This document shows, in pieces, positions 17,258-26,126 of a stretch of 64,000 nt of DNA. Origin of the DNA: Aeriscardovia sp. (lineage in GTDB: Bacteria; Actinomycetota; Actinomycetes; Actinomycetales; Bifidobacteriaceae); assembly GCA_017405305.1 (NCBI GenBank), contig JAFRAT010000017.1, positions 1 to 64,000 on the forward strand. The letters run 5' to 3'. Under the pieces are notes generated by a model. It saw only the letters and a program-made list of their open reading frames with translations, was not told where the DNA came from and ran no database searches. A program made the position numbers and the translations under genes. Every line of letters begins with the position of its first letter. The stretch's first letter is position 1.

Positions 17258-17307
17258 AAGGCGCTGCCGGGAACCCGCGAACGGACAGGTTCCCGGCAGC
17301 GCCTTTT
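17258..17307 (+). terminator. Terminator after prfB, 18-bp perfect stem
   Basis: Arms 17258-17275 and 17288-17305 are exact complements around a 12-nt loop, followed by TTTT and then CC. Strong intrinsic terminator. Confidence 0.85.
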
Positions 17308-17439
17308 CCAAGCGGGAAAGCGGGCCGACGCCGTGTCACGCAAAAGCCCGCGCCGGCCGCAGGCGGCGCGCGGCACAATGGGAAGCGGAACAACGGGAAA
17401 GCGGCAGCCAGGGACGGAGCCGCCGGAAGGAGCCAGAGG

Positions 17440-17922
17440 ATGAAGAAGAGCAACGAAAAGGTCATCGCCAACAACCGCCGCGCGCGGCATGACTACTTCC
17501 TGGAGGACGAGTTGGAAGCGGGCCTGTCGCTGACGGGCACCGAGGTCAAGTCGCTGCGCATGGGGCGCGCGTCCCTGGCGGAGGCGTTCGTCTCCATCGA
17601 CAGGCGCGGCGAGGTGTGGCTGGAGAACGCGAACATCCCTGAGTACCTTGACGGCACGTGGACGAACCACGCCCCGCGCCGCAAGCGCAAGCTCCTGCTG
17701 CACGCCAAGCAAATCGCCAAGCTTTCCCGCCGCACGGAGGCCAAAGGCTACACGATCGCGCCGCTGAGCCTCTACTTCAACGAGGACGGCCGCGCCAAGC
17801 TGCGCATCGCCCTGGCACGCGGCAAAAAGGAGTACGACAAGCGCGCCGCGCTGCGCGCCGAGGATGACAAGCGCGCGATGCAGCGCGCCATTCGCCTCAA
17901 GAACCTCGAGAACCACCGTTGA
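17440..17922 (+). CDS. smpB: SsrA-binding protein SmpB
   Basis: Binds tmRNA and brings it to stalled ribosomes for trans-translation. The 160-residue protein has the conserved start NNRRARHDYFLEDELEAGL, then LTGTEVKSLRMGRASLAEAF, the OB-fold core, and the C-terminal basic helix KKEYDKRAALRAEDDKR. ATG 17440 is preceded by GGAAGGAG. In many actinobacteria ftsE and ftsX lie between prfB and smpB; here only 198 bp, including the prfB terminator, separates the two. tmRNA (ssrA) was not seen nearby. Confidence 0.95.
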   Translation: MKKSNEKVIANNRRARHDYFLEDELEAGLSLTGTEVKSLRMGRASLAEAFVSIDRRGEVWLENANIPEYLDGTWTNHAPRRKRKLLLHAKQIAKLSRRTEAKGYTIAPLSLYFNEDGRAKLRIALARGKKEYDKRAALRAEDDKRAMQRAIRLKNLENHR

Positions 17923-17962
17923 GAGAAGCCGCGCGCGGGTGTTTTGATCGCCGAGGCTTCTC
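17923..17962 (+). terminator. Possible hairpin after smpB
   Basis: GAGAAGCC (17923-17930) and GGCTTCTC (17955-17962) are complementary, beginning directly after the smpB stop. The loop is 24 nt and no U-tract follows, so this is a weak call. Confidence 0.35.
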
Positions 17963-18097
17963 GTTCCGGGTTTGCCCGACGGCGGCAGCAGACCCGTGCC
18001 AGGCCCGTCGTTTCCAGCGTTCCAAGTCCTCCGCGCCGGCCACAGAGGAGTCGTGAAGGTTGCGGAAGGCCTCAGCCGGCGGACAGCGCCTCTGCTT

Positions 18098-18103
18098 TAG
18101 ACT
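18098..18103 (+). promoter_or_regulatory. Predicted -10 element giving a leaderless glmS mRNA
   Basis: TAGACT at 18098-18103 ends six bases before the glmS ATG, so the transcript should begin at the start codon. No ribosome binding site is visible. Confidence 0.4.
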
Positions 18104-18109
18104 GGGCGT

Positions 18110-19996
18110 ATGTGCGGAATCGTTGGATATTCAGGACCTATGACCGTTTCGACCAAGCCCTTGGACGTGTGCTTGCAGGGGCTGGGCCGCTTGGAGTACC
18201 GCGGGTATGATTCCGCCGGCGTCGCGTGCGCCGCGCCGGGAATGGACCACGTCGTCTGGTGCAAGAAAGCCGGGCGCCTCAGCGTCCTCGAGAACGAACT
18301 GGCGAAGCACCCGCTGCCGCCGGCGCAGACGTGCATCGGCCACACACGCTGGGCCACCAACGGCGAGCCGAGCGACATCAACGCGCACCCGCACATCAGC
18401 CAGGACGGCAAGATCGCGCTCATCCACAACGGCATCATCGAGAACGCCAACCAGCTGAAGTTCAATCTCCAGTCCGAGGGCTATAACTTCGTCTCGCAGA
18501 CCGACAGCGAAGTCGCCGCCAAGCTGCTGGGCAAGATCGCCAACCGGATCATCGAAGACACCGGCAAGCCGGATCTCTTCGCCGCCGTGCGCCGCCTGGG
18601 CAAGATGCTCTCCGGCACTTTCGCCATCCTCGCCATCGACGTGCGCCAGCCGGACGTCGTATGCGCCATCCGCCGCGACGAGCCACTCGTCGTTGGCCTG
18701 GGCGAGGACGAAAGCTTCCTCGCTTCCGACGTGACCGCCTTCGTAGCCTACACGAAGAACGCGCTGGAGATCGGCCAGGACAACGCCGTCATGATCCGAG
18801 GCGGCCGCGTCGAAGCCACCGATTTCGACGGCAATCCCGTCGAAGCGCGCCGCTTCACCGTAGACTGGGACGCCTCCGCCGTCGAGAAAGGCGGCTGGGA
18901 TTCCTTCATGGACAAGGAAATCCACGAGGACCCGGCTTCCGTGCGCGAGACCCTCATGGGCCGCTTCGACCTAGACGGCAACATCGTGCTCGACGAACTG
19001 CACATCGACGAGAGCACGCTGAAGAACATCGACAAGATCACCGTCGTCGCCTGCGGCACGGCCTCCTACGCCGGTTTCATCGCCAAGTACGCCATCGAGC
19101 ACTGGGTCCACATCCCGGTCGAAGTGGCGCTCGCGCACGAGTTCCGCTACCGCGACCCGGTTCTCACCCCGCGCACGCTGGTCGTGGCCATCTCCCAGTC
19201 GGGCGAAACCATGGACACGCTCATGGCCATCCGCCACGCCCGCGAGCAGGACTCCAAGGTGCTGGCCATCTGCAACACGCAGGGTTCGTCCATCCCGCGT
19301 GAATCCGACGCCGTGCTATACACGCACGCCGGCCCGGAGATCGCCGTGGCGTCCACCAAGGCGTTCGTTGCGCAGATCACGGCCTGCTATCTGCTGGGCC
19401 TCTACCTGGCGCAGGTGAAAGGCGCGATGTACCGCGACGAAATTCACGGCGTCGTCCAAGGCCTGCGCGCCATGCCAGGCAAAATCCAGTGGGTGCTCGA
19501 GCATGACGCCGACGTCGTCAAGTCCACTGCCATCGCGCTTGTCAGCCGCCCAGCGTTCCTCTTCCTGGGCCGCCATGTGGGTTACCCGGTTGCGCTCGAA
19601 GGCGCGCTCAAGCTCAAGGAGATCGCTTACGCCTTCACGCAGGGCTTCGCCGCCGGCGAACTCAAGCACGGCCCGATAGCGCTTGTCGAGGAAGGCGTGC
19701 CGGTCGTCGTCATCGTGCCGTCCGCGCGCCAGGGCAACGTGCTGCACGACAAGGTCGTCTCCAACATCGAGGAGGTCAAGGCCCGCGGCGCGTACACAAT
19801 CGCCGTCGCCGAGGAAGGCGATCCGGACGTGGAGCGCTACGCCGATGTCATCTTCTGGCGTCCACAGTGCCCGACGTTGATGAGTCCGCTTGTCGACGTC
19901 GTCCCGTTGCAGCTGTTCGCAATGGACATGGCCAACGCCAAGAAGCTCGACGTGGACAAGCCGCGCAACCTCGCCAAGTCCGTCACCGTGGAGTGA
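18110..19996 (+). CDS. glmS: Glutamine-fructose-6-phosphate aminotransferase (isomerizing)
   Basis: Makes glucosamine-6-phosphate from fructose-6-phosphate and glutamine, the first committed step to UDP-GlcNAc and peptidoglycan. The protein begins MCGIVGYSGP, where Cys2 becomes the N-terminal nucleophile after Met removal; this fixes the start. The glutaminase domain contains RLEYRGYDSAGVA and CIGHTRWATNGEPS. Two SIS domains follow, with TVVACGTASYAGF, AISQSGETMDTLMA and IASTKAF-like VASTKAFVAQITA, ending in the conserved DKPRNLAKSVTVE. At 628 residues the length is normal. No glmS ribozyme is expected or seen. nnrD follows after 19 bp. Confidence 0.97.
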   Translation: MCGIVGYSGPMTVSTKPLDVCLQGLGRLEYRGYDSAGVACAAPGMDHVVWCKKAGRLSVLENELAKHPLPPAQTCIGHTRWATNGEPSDINAHPHISQDGKIALIHNGIIENANQLKFNLQSEGYNFVSQTDSEVAAKLLGKIANRIIEDTGKPDLFAAVRRLGKMLSGTFAILAIDVRQPDVVCAIRRDEPLVVGLGEDESFLASDVTAFVAYTKNALEIGQDNAVMIRGGRVEATDFDGNPVEARRFTVDWDASAVEKGGWDSFMDKEIHEDPASVRETLMGRFDLDGNIVLDELHIDESTLKNIDKITVVACGTASYAGFIAKYAIEHWVHIPVEVALAHEFRYRDPVLTPRTLVVAISQSGETMDTLMAIRHAREQDSKVLAICNTQGSSIPRESDAVLYTHAGPEIAVASTKAFVAQITACYLLGLYLAQVKGAMYRDEIHGVVQGLRAMPGKIQWVLEHDADVVKSTAIALVSRPAFLFLGRHVGYPVALEGALKLKEIAYAFTQGFAAGELKHGPIALVEEGVPVVVIVPSARQGNVLHDKVVSNIEEVKARGAYTIAVAEEGDPDVERYADVIFWRPQCPTLMSPLVDVVPLQLFAMDMANAKKLDVDKPRNLAKSVTVE

Positions 19997-20015
19997 CGCG
20001 GGCTGTGGTTTGCGC

Positions 20016-21140
20016 ATGAAACGGTTCACTCTCAAAGACGCGGCGGCTGTGCTCCGGCCGCCCGTCGCGGCAGATTCCAAATACACCCGGGGCGTCGTCG
20101 GCCTTCTGACTGGTTCGGAGAAGTACCCAGGGGCAGGCGTGCTTTCAGCGATGGCCGCCGATCGCTGCGGAGCGGGGTACGTGCGCTACGTCGGACCGCG
20201 CCGCTGCGAGGATCTGATTCTGCAGCGCTGCCCGGAGGTCGTGCTGGGCGAAGGCCGGTGCGACGCCTGGGTGATGGGTTCCGGCATAGCGAACAGCGCG
20301 AAGGACGCGCGCCGCGGCACCATGTCCCGTCTGCTGGCCGCCGCTGGAAGCAAACAGCCCGCCGATGCCGCCGCCGCGGCGCCGGCATGCGTGGTGGACG
20401 CGGGAGCGCTGGACGAGCTGGCGCCGGGCGGCACCTACAACTGGACGGTCATCACGCCGCACATCGGCGAGCTGGCGCGCCTGCTGCAGTCAGCCGGCAT
20501 CGCCGACGCGACCGAGGACGCCATCCGGTCCGACCGGGCTGCCTGGGTTCTGCGCGCCCGCGACCTGTTCGGCTGCGCCGTTGTCCTCAAGTGCGCGCAC
20601 ACGCTCGTCGCGCCGGCTCCGGGGTCCGCTTCGGCCCGTCCCGCAGGACAGCGGACAGTAGTGCGGAACACGGCAGAACAGCGTCCGGGCATGACCCGTG
20701 CCATCGGCCACGTTGGCGGGAACCGCCCTGGCTCTGTCCGCGAGAACGGCGTCCTGCAGGTAATCGCCCCGACGTACTGGCTCGCCAGCGCCGGCACCGG
20801 CGATGTCCTGGCGGGCGTGATGGGCGGCGTGCTGGCCCAGCTGAGGCTGCGCCTGCTCGATGGCAGCGTGGACTTCGCTTCGGCAGTCGCGTCCGCGGTG
20901 CTCGTCCACGGCCTGGCCGGCGGCTTCGCTTCGGGCGTGCTCGACCCCGGGCAGCCGTTGCGCGCCGAATCCGCTCTGATGGGCATGGCCGCCGACACAG
21001 CGGCCGTAGGCCATCCGCTGACGGCGTCGCAGGTCGCGGAACAGGTGCCGGCCGCCATCCATGCCGTGCTGGCCGCCGGAGCCTCCACGCCAGCGACGTC
21101 GTTCCGATCCCGTCCGGTCTTCCACGGGTCGTTGCGCTGA
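20016..21140 (+). CDS. nnrD: ADP-dependent NAD(P)H-hydrate dehydratase
   Basis: Repairs hydrated NAD(P)H (NADHX/NADPHX) using ADP. Ribokinase-like CARKD domain: DSKYTRGVVGLLTGSEKYPGA near the start, WVMGSGI, VVDAGALD, VITPHIGELARLL, and the catalytic-loop SAGTGDVLAGVMGG. The NnrE epimerase domain often fused in front is absent. About 45 residues of Pro/Arg/Gly-rich sequence (APAPGSASARPAG to GSVRENG) are inserted between the core strands, unusual for the family. ATG 20016 lies 19 bp after glmS, and the stop overlaps the next start as TGATG, so it sits in a glmS-nnrD-pseudouridine-synthase operon. Confidence 0.9.
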   Translation: MKRFTLKDAAAVLRPPVAADSKYTRGVVGLLTGSEKYPGAGVLSAMAADRCGAGYVRYVGPRRCEDLILQRCPEVVLGEGRCDAWVMGSGIANSAKDARRGTMSRLLAAAGSKQPADAAAAAPACVVDAGALDELAPGGTYNWTVITPHIGELARLLQSAGIADATEDAIRSDRAAWVLRARDLFGCAVVLKCAHTLVAPAPGSASARPAGQRTVVRNTAEQRPGMTRAIGHVGGNRPGSVRENGVLQVIAPTYWLASAGTGDVLAGVMGGVLAQLRLRLLDGSVDFASAVASAVLVHGLAGGFASGVLDPGQPLRAESALMGMAADTAAVGHPLTASQVAEQVPAAIHAVLAAGASTPATSFRSRPVFHGSLR

Positions 21141-21883
21141 TGACGGACAAGACGACCGGGAACGGGACGGAGCCGCGCCACCGCTTCGTCACGCAGGAGC
21201 CGGACGTGCCGTTCCGATGCACTGTCCTGTTCGAGAATGCGCGCGTCATCGTCGTCGACAAACCGCATTTCCTGGCCACCACGCCGCGGGGCATGTGGTA
21301 CCGCAACACGGCCTTGATGCGTCTGCGTAAGCGGCTCGGCAACACGGATCTCGTCCCGGCGCACCGCCTCGACCGCGCGACGGCCGGCGTCCTCCTTTTC
21401 GTCAAGCATGTGGACGACCGCGGCGCCTATCAGATGAAGTTCCAGCTGCACGAGGTGACGAAGACCTACGAGTGCCTGGCGCCGGCCGGCGAGGGAATGG
21501 CGTTCCCGCGCGTCGTCGAGTCGCGGATCGTCAAGGAGGTCGGCGTGCTTCAGGCCTACGAGACGGAGGGCCGCCCCAACGCGCGCACGCTCGTCGAGCG
21601 CAAACCCGAGACCGAGCTGACCGACGCCGACCGGGCCGCGATGGCAGCGCATCCGGGCACGGCCGTCTACGTGCTGCATCCGCGCACGGGCAAAACGCAC
21701 CAGCTGCGTGTGCACATGAACGGTTTGGGTCTGCCGATCGTGGGCGACGACCTGTATCCGCGAGTCGTGGGCCGCGCCCACGACGATTTCAGCTCCCCGC
21801 TGGAGCTGGTGGCGCGCCGTCTAGAGATGGACGACCCCGTCAGCGGCGAGCACTGGGATTTCCGCTCGCGCATCCCGCTGTGA
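21140..21883 (+). CDS. RluA-family RNA pseudouridine synthase
   Basis: Isomerises specific uridines in rRNA or tRNA. The 247-residue protein contains the catalytic block LVPAHRLDRATAGVLLFVK (Asp of HRLD) and the C-terminal TGKTHQLRVHMNGLGLPIVGD. The N-terminal S4 domain of RluC/RluD is absent, as in RluA-type enzymes. The VDKPHFLATTPRG segment replaces the usual DKP.G..VHP. Its ATG overlaps the nnrD stop by one base. Target site unknown. Confidence 0.9.
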   Translation: MTDKTTGNGTEPRHRFVTQEPDVPFRCTVLFENARVIVVDKPHFLATTPRGMWYRNTALMRLRKRLGNTDLVPAHRLDRATAGVLLFVKHVDDRGAYQMKFQLHEVTKTYECLAPAGEGMAFPRVVESRIVKEVGVLQAYETEGRPNARTLVERKPETELTDADRAAMAAHPGTAVYVLHPRTGKTHQLRVHMNGLGLPIVGDDLYPRVVGRAHDDFSSPLELVARRLEMDDPVSGEHWDFRSRIPL

Positions 21884-22074
21884 GACGCGCGGCGAGATGC
21901 GCCGTGCGAACCGCCGCAAGGAAGAGGAAAGAGGCTGCACGGCGCCGTTCCCCTCGCGTTTCCACCCGTTGCGGGAATCATGGTCCGTCGCCGGAATCTA
22001 TGGTTAAATACTGGGTGAGGCGCGTCCGCCTTGCCCCATTCGATTCCGCGAAGCCGCATCCTCGCGGCGTAGAA

Positions 22075-23019
22075 ATGGCATCAACCATGACATTCACAGC
22101 AACGAAGAAAAATCTCCTCCGCATCCTGGCCGCGATCGCGGCGACGGCGTTTCTCGTTTTGACGGCGGCCTGCGGCAACGCCGATGCGTCCGGCTCCTCC
22201 CCGTCATCCTCCAGCACGGCCATGTCGAAGGTCGACGTCGCCGTCAGCGTCAACCAGTGGGAGTCCATCGCCAAGACCATCGGCGGCCAGGACGTCGATC
22301 TGCATGTCATCCTGTCGAACGACAACGTCAATGCTCACGAGTTCGAGCCCGAAGCCAACGACGTCGCGCAGCTCGAGGCAGCGAAAGTCGTCCTCGTCAA
22401 CGGCGTGGGCTATGACCAGTGGGCCACCAACGCCGCGCGCAAAGGCCGCGGCGACATCGTCGACGCGGCATCCGCCGGCGGCATCAAAATGGGCGCGAAC
22501 CCGCACGTTTGGTTTTCCGCCTCCGTGCGCAAAGCCGCCGCCAAGGCGTATCTCGCCGCCCTGGAGAAGGCCGCTCCGCAGGACAAGGCCACCTTCGAGA
22601 AGAACTACCAGACCTGGCTATCCGGCGAGGACAAGCTCGACTCCGAACTGTCGGCCGCCCGCGCTGAACTCAACGGCAAGACGTACGCCGCCACCGCGCC
22701 GGTGTCCCACTACCTCATGAAGGACCTCGGGCTGACGTGCGAAACCCCGACCGGCTTCGCGCAAGCCGAACTCAATCAGTCCAACCCGGCTCCGGAAGAC
22801 ATCCAGGAATTTCAGAACCTCATCAAAGAGAAGAAGATCGACCTGCTCGTCGACAACGTCCAAGAAGCCAACTCCACGACGAACATGATCGTGGAGCAGG
22901 CGAAGAAGGCGGGCATCCCGGTCGTCGACTTCACCGAAACCATGCCACAGCAATACCCGAACCTCGACGCCTGGGTCATGGCGCTGACCAAGAACATCGA
23001 GGCCGCGGCGAAGAAGTGA
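22075..23019 (+). CDS. Metal (zinc/manganese) ABC transporter substrate-binding lipoprotein
   Basis: A 314-residue cluster A-I solute-binding protein. The signal peptide ends with a lipobox (VLTAAC), so the mature protein is lipid-anchored outside the membrane. Candidate metal ligands are three His (NVNAHEFEP, NPHVWFS, APVSHYLMKD) and the acidic loop LLVDNVQEAN, the ZnuA/TroA pattern. No His-rich loop is seen. No permease or ATPase gene is adjacent, so it must work with a transporter encoded elsewhere. ATG 22075 was chosen; ATG 22087 is also possible, and an ATG at 22000 would give an implausibly long signal peptide. Confidence 0.88.
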   Translation: MASTMTFTATKKNLLRILAAIAATAFLVLTAACGNADASGSSPSSSSTAMSKVDVAVSVNQWESIAKTIGGQDVDLHVILSNDNVNAHEFEPEANDVAQLEAAKVVLVNGVGYDQWATNAARKGRGDIVDAASAGGIKMGANPHVWFSASVRKAAAKAYLAALEKAAPQDKATFEKNYQTWLSGEDKLDSELSAARAELNGKTYAATAPVSHYLMKDLGLTCETPTGFAQAELNQSNPAPEDIQEFQNLIKEKKIDLLVDNVQEANSTTNMIVEQAKKAGIPVVDFTETMPQQYPNLDAWVMALTKNIEAAAKK

Positions 23020-23233
23020 CTGCGCAAAGACCGCCAAACCCATCGGCGGACCAAAGGAGAACCCCACGGCCCGGCTCCCGCGTTCTCCGGGTCTCGCGGG
23101 CCGCGGAAACAGGCCGTTTCCCGTAAGAAGCCTGTGTCAAGGACGGCCGGACTGGCGATTCCCCGGCCCGCGCACGGCACAATGGAAAAGGTATCCCGGA
23201 GAATCGTCTGAAAGCGAAAGAAACGGATCAGCC

Positions 23234-24679
23234 ATGCCCTCAGCCCAGTCTTCTTCCACTGCGTCCGCCGCGCTAAGCGTCCACCCGTCCTCGCCGTCTG
23301 TCCTGACGGCCCAGACCTTCCGCAGCACAGCCCGCGTAGCCGACATCGAACTGGACGAACAGGGGCGCGCGAACTACGAAGCGGCCCGCCGATCCATGCC
23401 CGCGCAGGCGATCGTGGACATGGCCGCTCTCAAAGGAAACATGAAGCGCCTTGTCGAGGTCGTCGGCGGCCCGGAATCTGGTACTGCCGTCCTGGGCGTG
23501 GTGAAAGCCGATGCCTATGGCCACGGCCTCGTGCCGACGGCCCTGGCGGCGCTCGCGGGCGGCGCGGCCTGGCTTGGCACGGCGAAAGTGAGCGAAGCGC
23601 TGCTGCTGCGCCGCGCCGGCATCGGCCCAGATCGTTGCCACATCATCGGCTGGATGAGCAGCGCGCCCGCAGCCCCGCTGGACCAGCTCATCGTCAACGA
23701 CGTCGACATGGGTATCGGTTCCTTCGCTGGCATCGACGCGGCCTTGGCCGCCGCTCGCCGCACGGCTCGCCCCGCTCGCATCCACGTGGCCGTCGATACC
23801 GGCTTCGGCCGCAACGGCTTCATGCCCGACGAATTCGACGCCGCGCTGGACAAGCTTGTCGCCGGCAAACAGGCCGGCCTGCTGGACGTCGTGGGCGTCT
23901 ATAGCCATCTGGCCGTCGCCGACGCGCCCAACAACGCCGCGTTCGTAGCGAACACGGACGACCAAGTCACGTCCTTCTCCGGCTTCGTCGACCGCATGAC
24001 GGCCGCCGGCGTGCCGCCGCGCATCCGCCATCTGGCCAACACGGCCGCTACCTTCACCCGACCAGACACCCGCTTCGAAATGGTCCGTCCAGGCAATGGC
24101 CTCTACGGCTACGAGGCCGACCCATGTATGGGAACATCGTCCGACTTCGGCCTGACGCCAGCGATGTCCCTGCAAGCGCAGCTGGGAACCGTCAAACGCG
24201 TGCCAGCCGGCCAAGCGATTTCCTACGGCCGCACGTACAGCGCGCCGCAGGCCACCAGCATAGCAATCGTGCCGCTGGGCTACGCCGACGGCATCCAACG
24301 CTCCGCATCCGGCTTCGACGAACAAGGAGCCCTAGGCATCGAACACCTCGGCGGCCCGGTGCGTGTCATCACCAAGAACGGCCCGCGCCTATGCCGCGTC
24401 TCCGGCCGCGTGTGCATGGACCAGTTCCTCATCGACTTGCACGGTTACGCCGACGACCTCGACGTGCGCGAGGGCGACACAGTCCAGCTGTTCGCCCCAG
24501 GCCGCGGCGCCGACGACCTCGAGCCGACGGCGGATGACTGGGCCGCGAACGCCAGCACCATCAACTACGTCATCTACACCTGCCTGCGCAACCGCATCCC
24601 ACGCCTGTACCTTCACGCGCGCGACGTGCTGTCGGAATCCGACCTGGCTCTGATGGACCCGCGCTCGATTCTCAGCTGA
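23234..24679 (+). CDS. alr: Alanine racemase
   Basis: PLP enzyme making D-alanine for peptidoglycan. The PLP lysine is in VLGVVKADAYGHG, the second catalytic base (Tyr) in SYGRTYSAP, and VDTGFGRNGF, VRPGNGLYGY and RVCMDQFLIDLHG are conserved. From ATG 23234 the protein has an N-terminal extension of about 55 Ser/Ala-rich residues before the barrel begins at MPAQAIVDMAALKGN; a start at 23396 would give a conventional length, so the 5' boundary is uncertain. dgt follows after 11 bp, with dnaG next. Confidence 0.93.
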   Translation: MPSAQSSSTASAALSVHPSSPSVLTAQTFRSTARVADIELDEQGRANYEAARRSMPAQAIVDMAALKGNMKRLVEVVGGPESGTAVLGVVKADAYGHGLVPTALAALAGGAAWLGTAKVSEALLLRRAGIGPDRCHIIGWMSSAPAAPLDQLIVNDVDMGIGSFAGIDAALAAARRTARPARIHVAVDTGFGRNGFMPDEFDAALDKLVAGKQAGLLDVVGVYSHLAVADAPNNAAFVANTDDQVTSFSGFVDRMTAAGVPPRIRHLANTAATFTRPDTRFEMVRPGNGLYGYEADPCMGTSSDFGLTPAMSLQAQLGTVKRVPAGQAISYGRTYSAPQATSIAIVPLGYADGIQRSASGFDEQGALGIEHLGGPVRVITKNGPRLCRVSGRVCMDQFLIDLHGYADDLDVREGDTVQLFAPGRGADDLEPTADDWAANASTINYVIYTCLRNRIPRLYLHARDVLSESDLALMDPRSILS

Positions 24680-24690
24680 AAGGATTCCTC

Positions 24691-26004
24691 ATGGCGGATC
24701 TGTCTGGACTCGTTCCTGTTCCCGGCGAAACGACGCCGGACGAGGAACCGCTTTTCGAAGGCTACCTACGCGAGGACGAGGAACGCTGGGCACCAGAAGC
24801 CCCGAAGTCGCACACACGCACCGAGTTCGAGCGCGACCGCGCTCGGCTCATCCATTCCTCCGCGCTACGCCGACTAGGTGCCAAGACCCAAATCCAGATG
24901 GCAGGCACCGACGACTTCGCCCGCACTCGTCTGACGCACACGCTGGAAGTCGCCCAAATCGGCCGCCAAATCGGCGAGCTGCTAGGCTGCGATCCCAATG
25001 TGGTGGACGCCGCCTGCCTAGCGCACGATATCGGCCATCCGCCATTCGGCCACAATGGGGAGCGGGCGCTCGCGGCCATCGCACAGGACATCGGCGGCTT
25101 CGAAGGCAACGCTCAGACGCTGCGCCTGTTGACCCGCCTGGAGCCGAAGATCGTCATCGACGATGGCCGGTCTGTCGGACTCAACCTCACCCGCGCCAGT
25201 TTGGACGCCTGCATCAAGTACCCCTGGACTTACGCGCAGGCCGCACAGCACCCCAAAGGGGAACGCAGCGCCAAGTTCGGCGTGTATCCGGACGATATGG
25301 ACGTGTTCCGCTGGCTCAAAAAGAACTCGCCCGAGAACCGCACGCCGATGGAGTGCCAGGTGATGGATCTGGCGGACGACATCGCCTACTCGGTGCATGA
25401 CGTCGAAGATGCCATCGAGGCGGGGTCGTTCAACCCGATCGCACTGGAGGATCCGCGGCTCGTCGAAGGAATTGTCGTCAAAGCCCGCCAGTGGTACGGG
25501 CAGCAGTGGGACTCCGACAGCCTGGAGGCGGCGTTTGGCCGCATCCGCGCGCAGAAACTCCTGCCCGCTCGCTTCACCGGCACGCGCGCGTCCCTGGCGG
25601 CGCTGAAAACCGCCACGAGCAACCTCATTGGCCGCTTCGCCTTGTCTGTCGAGCAGGCCACGCGCGAACAGTACGGCGACCGGCCACTGACGCGCTACGA
25701 GGCGAACGTCGTCGTGCCCGAAGAAACCGAGTACGAGATCGTCGCGCTCAAAGGCATCTCCGTCTACTTCGTCATGGCGCCCAACGAACAGCTGCCATTC
25801 CACGAGGAGCAGCTGCGCATCGTCTCGGACCTCGTCGATGTCATGATGGCCGACAGCCCACGGCCTTCGGCCGCGCTAGAGACGCAGTTCCTCGACGACT
25901 GGTACCGGGCGTCTGACGGCAGCGAGCGCCTGCGCGTAGCCATCGACCAGGTGGCGAGCCTGACGGACGGCAGCGCGCTGGCCCTGCACTCGCTGCTTTG
26001 TTAA
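24691..26004 (+). CDS. dgt: Deoxyguanosinetriphosphate triphosphohydrolase-like protein
   Basis: HD-superfamily dNTP triphosphohydrolase, which releases tripolyphosphate from dNTPs. HD signature residues: RTRLTHTLEVAQIGR (first His), then AHDIGHPPFGHNGE (HD pair) and the DLADDIAYSVHDVEDA Asp. The 437-residue length matches the type-2 dGTPase-like subfamily. Shine-Dalgarno AAAGGA precedes ATG 24691. Its position directly ahead of dnaG is a widespread actinobacterial arrangement. Confidence 0.94.
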   Translation: MADLSGLVPVPGETTPDEEPLFEGYLREDEERWAPEAPKSHTRTEFERDRARLIHSSALRRLGAKTQIQMAGTDDFARTRLTHTLEVAQIGRQIGELLGCDPNVVDAACLAHDIGHPPFGHNGERALAAIAQDIGGFEGNAQTLRLLTRLEPKIVIDDGRSVGLNLTRASLDACIKYPWTYAQAAQHPKGERSAKFGVYPDDMDVFRWLKKNSPENRTPMECQVMDLADDIAYSVHDVEDAIEAGSFNPIALEDPRLVEGIVVKARQWYGQQWDSDSLEAAFGRIRAQKLLPARFTGTRASLAALKTATSNLIGRFALSVEQATREQYGDRPLTRYEANVVVPEETEYEIVALKGISVYFVMAPNEQLPFHEEQLRIVSDLVDVMMADSPRPSAALETQFLDDWYRASDGSERLRVAIDQVASLTDGSALALHSLLC

Positions 26005-26126
26005 CCGCCGAGCATCCGCAGACACGGTCCGGTCACGGAGCTAAGCGCGCGGCCTGGTCGGACAGCGTCGCGCACGGAACCCGTCCAGAGCGACGGCAAA
26101 GCTGAAGGAAAGCGAATCGGGGAAGC

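Noticed and set aside
17923-18109. glmS ribozyme upstream of glmS
   Set aside because: The glmS ribozyme is a Firmicutes-type element; this 186-bp region has none of its conserved core and the mRNA looks leaderless.
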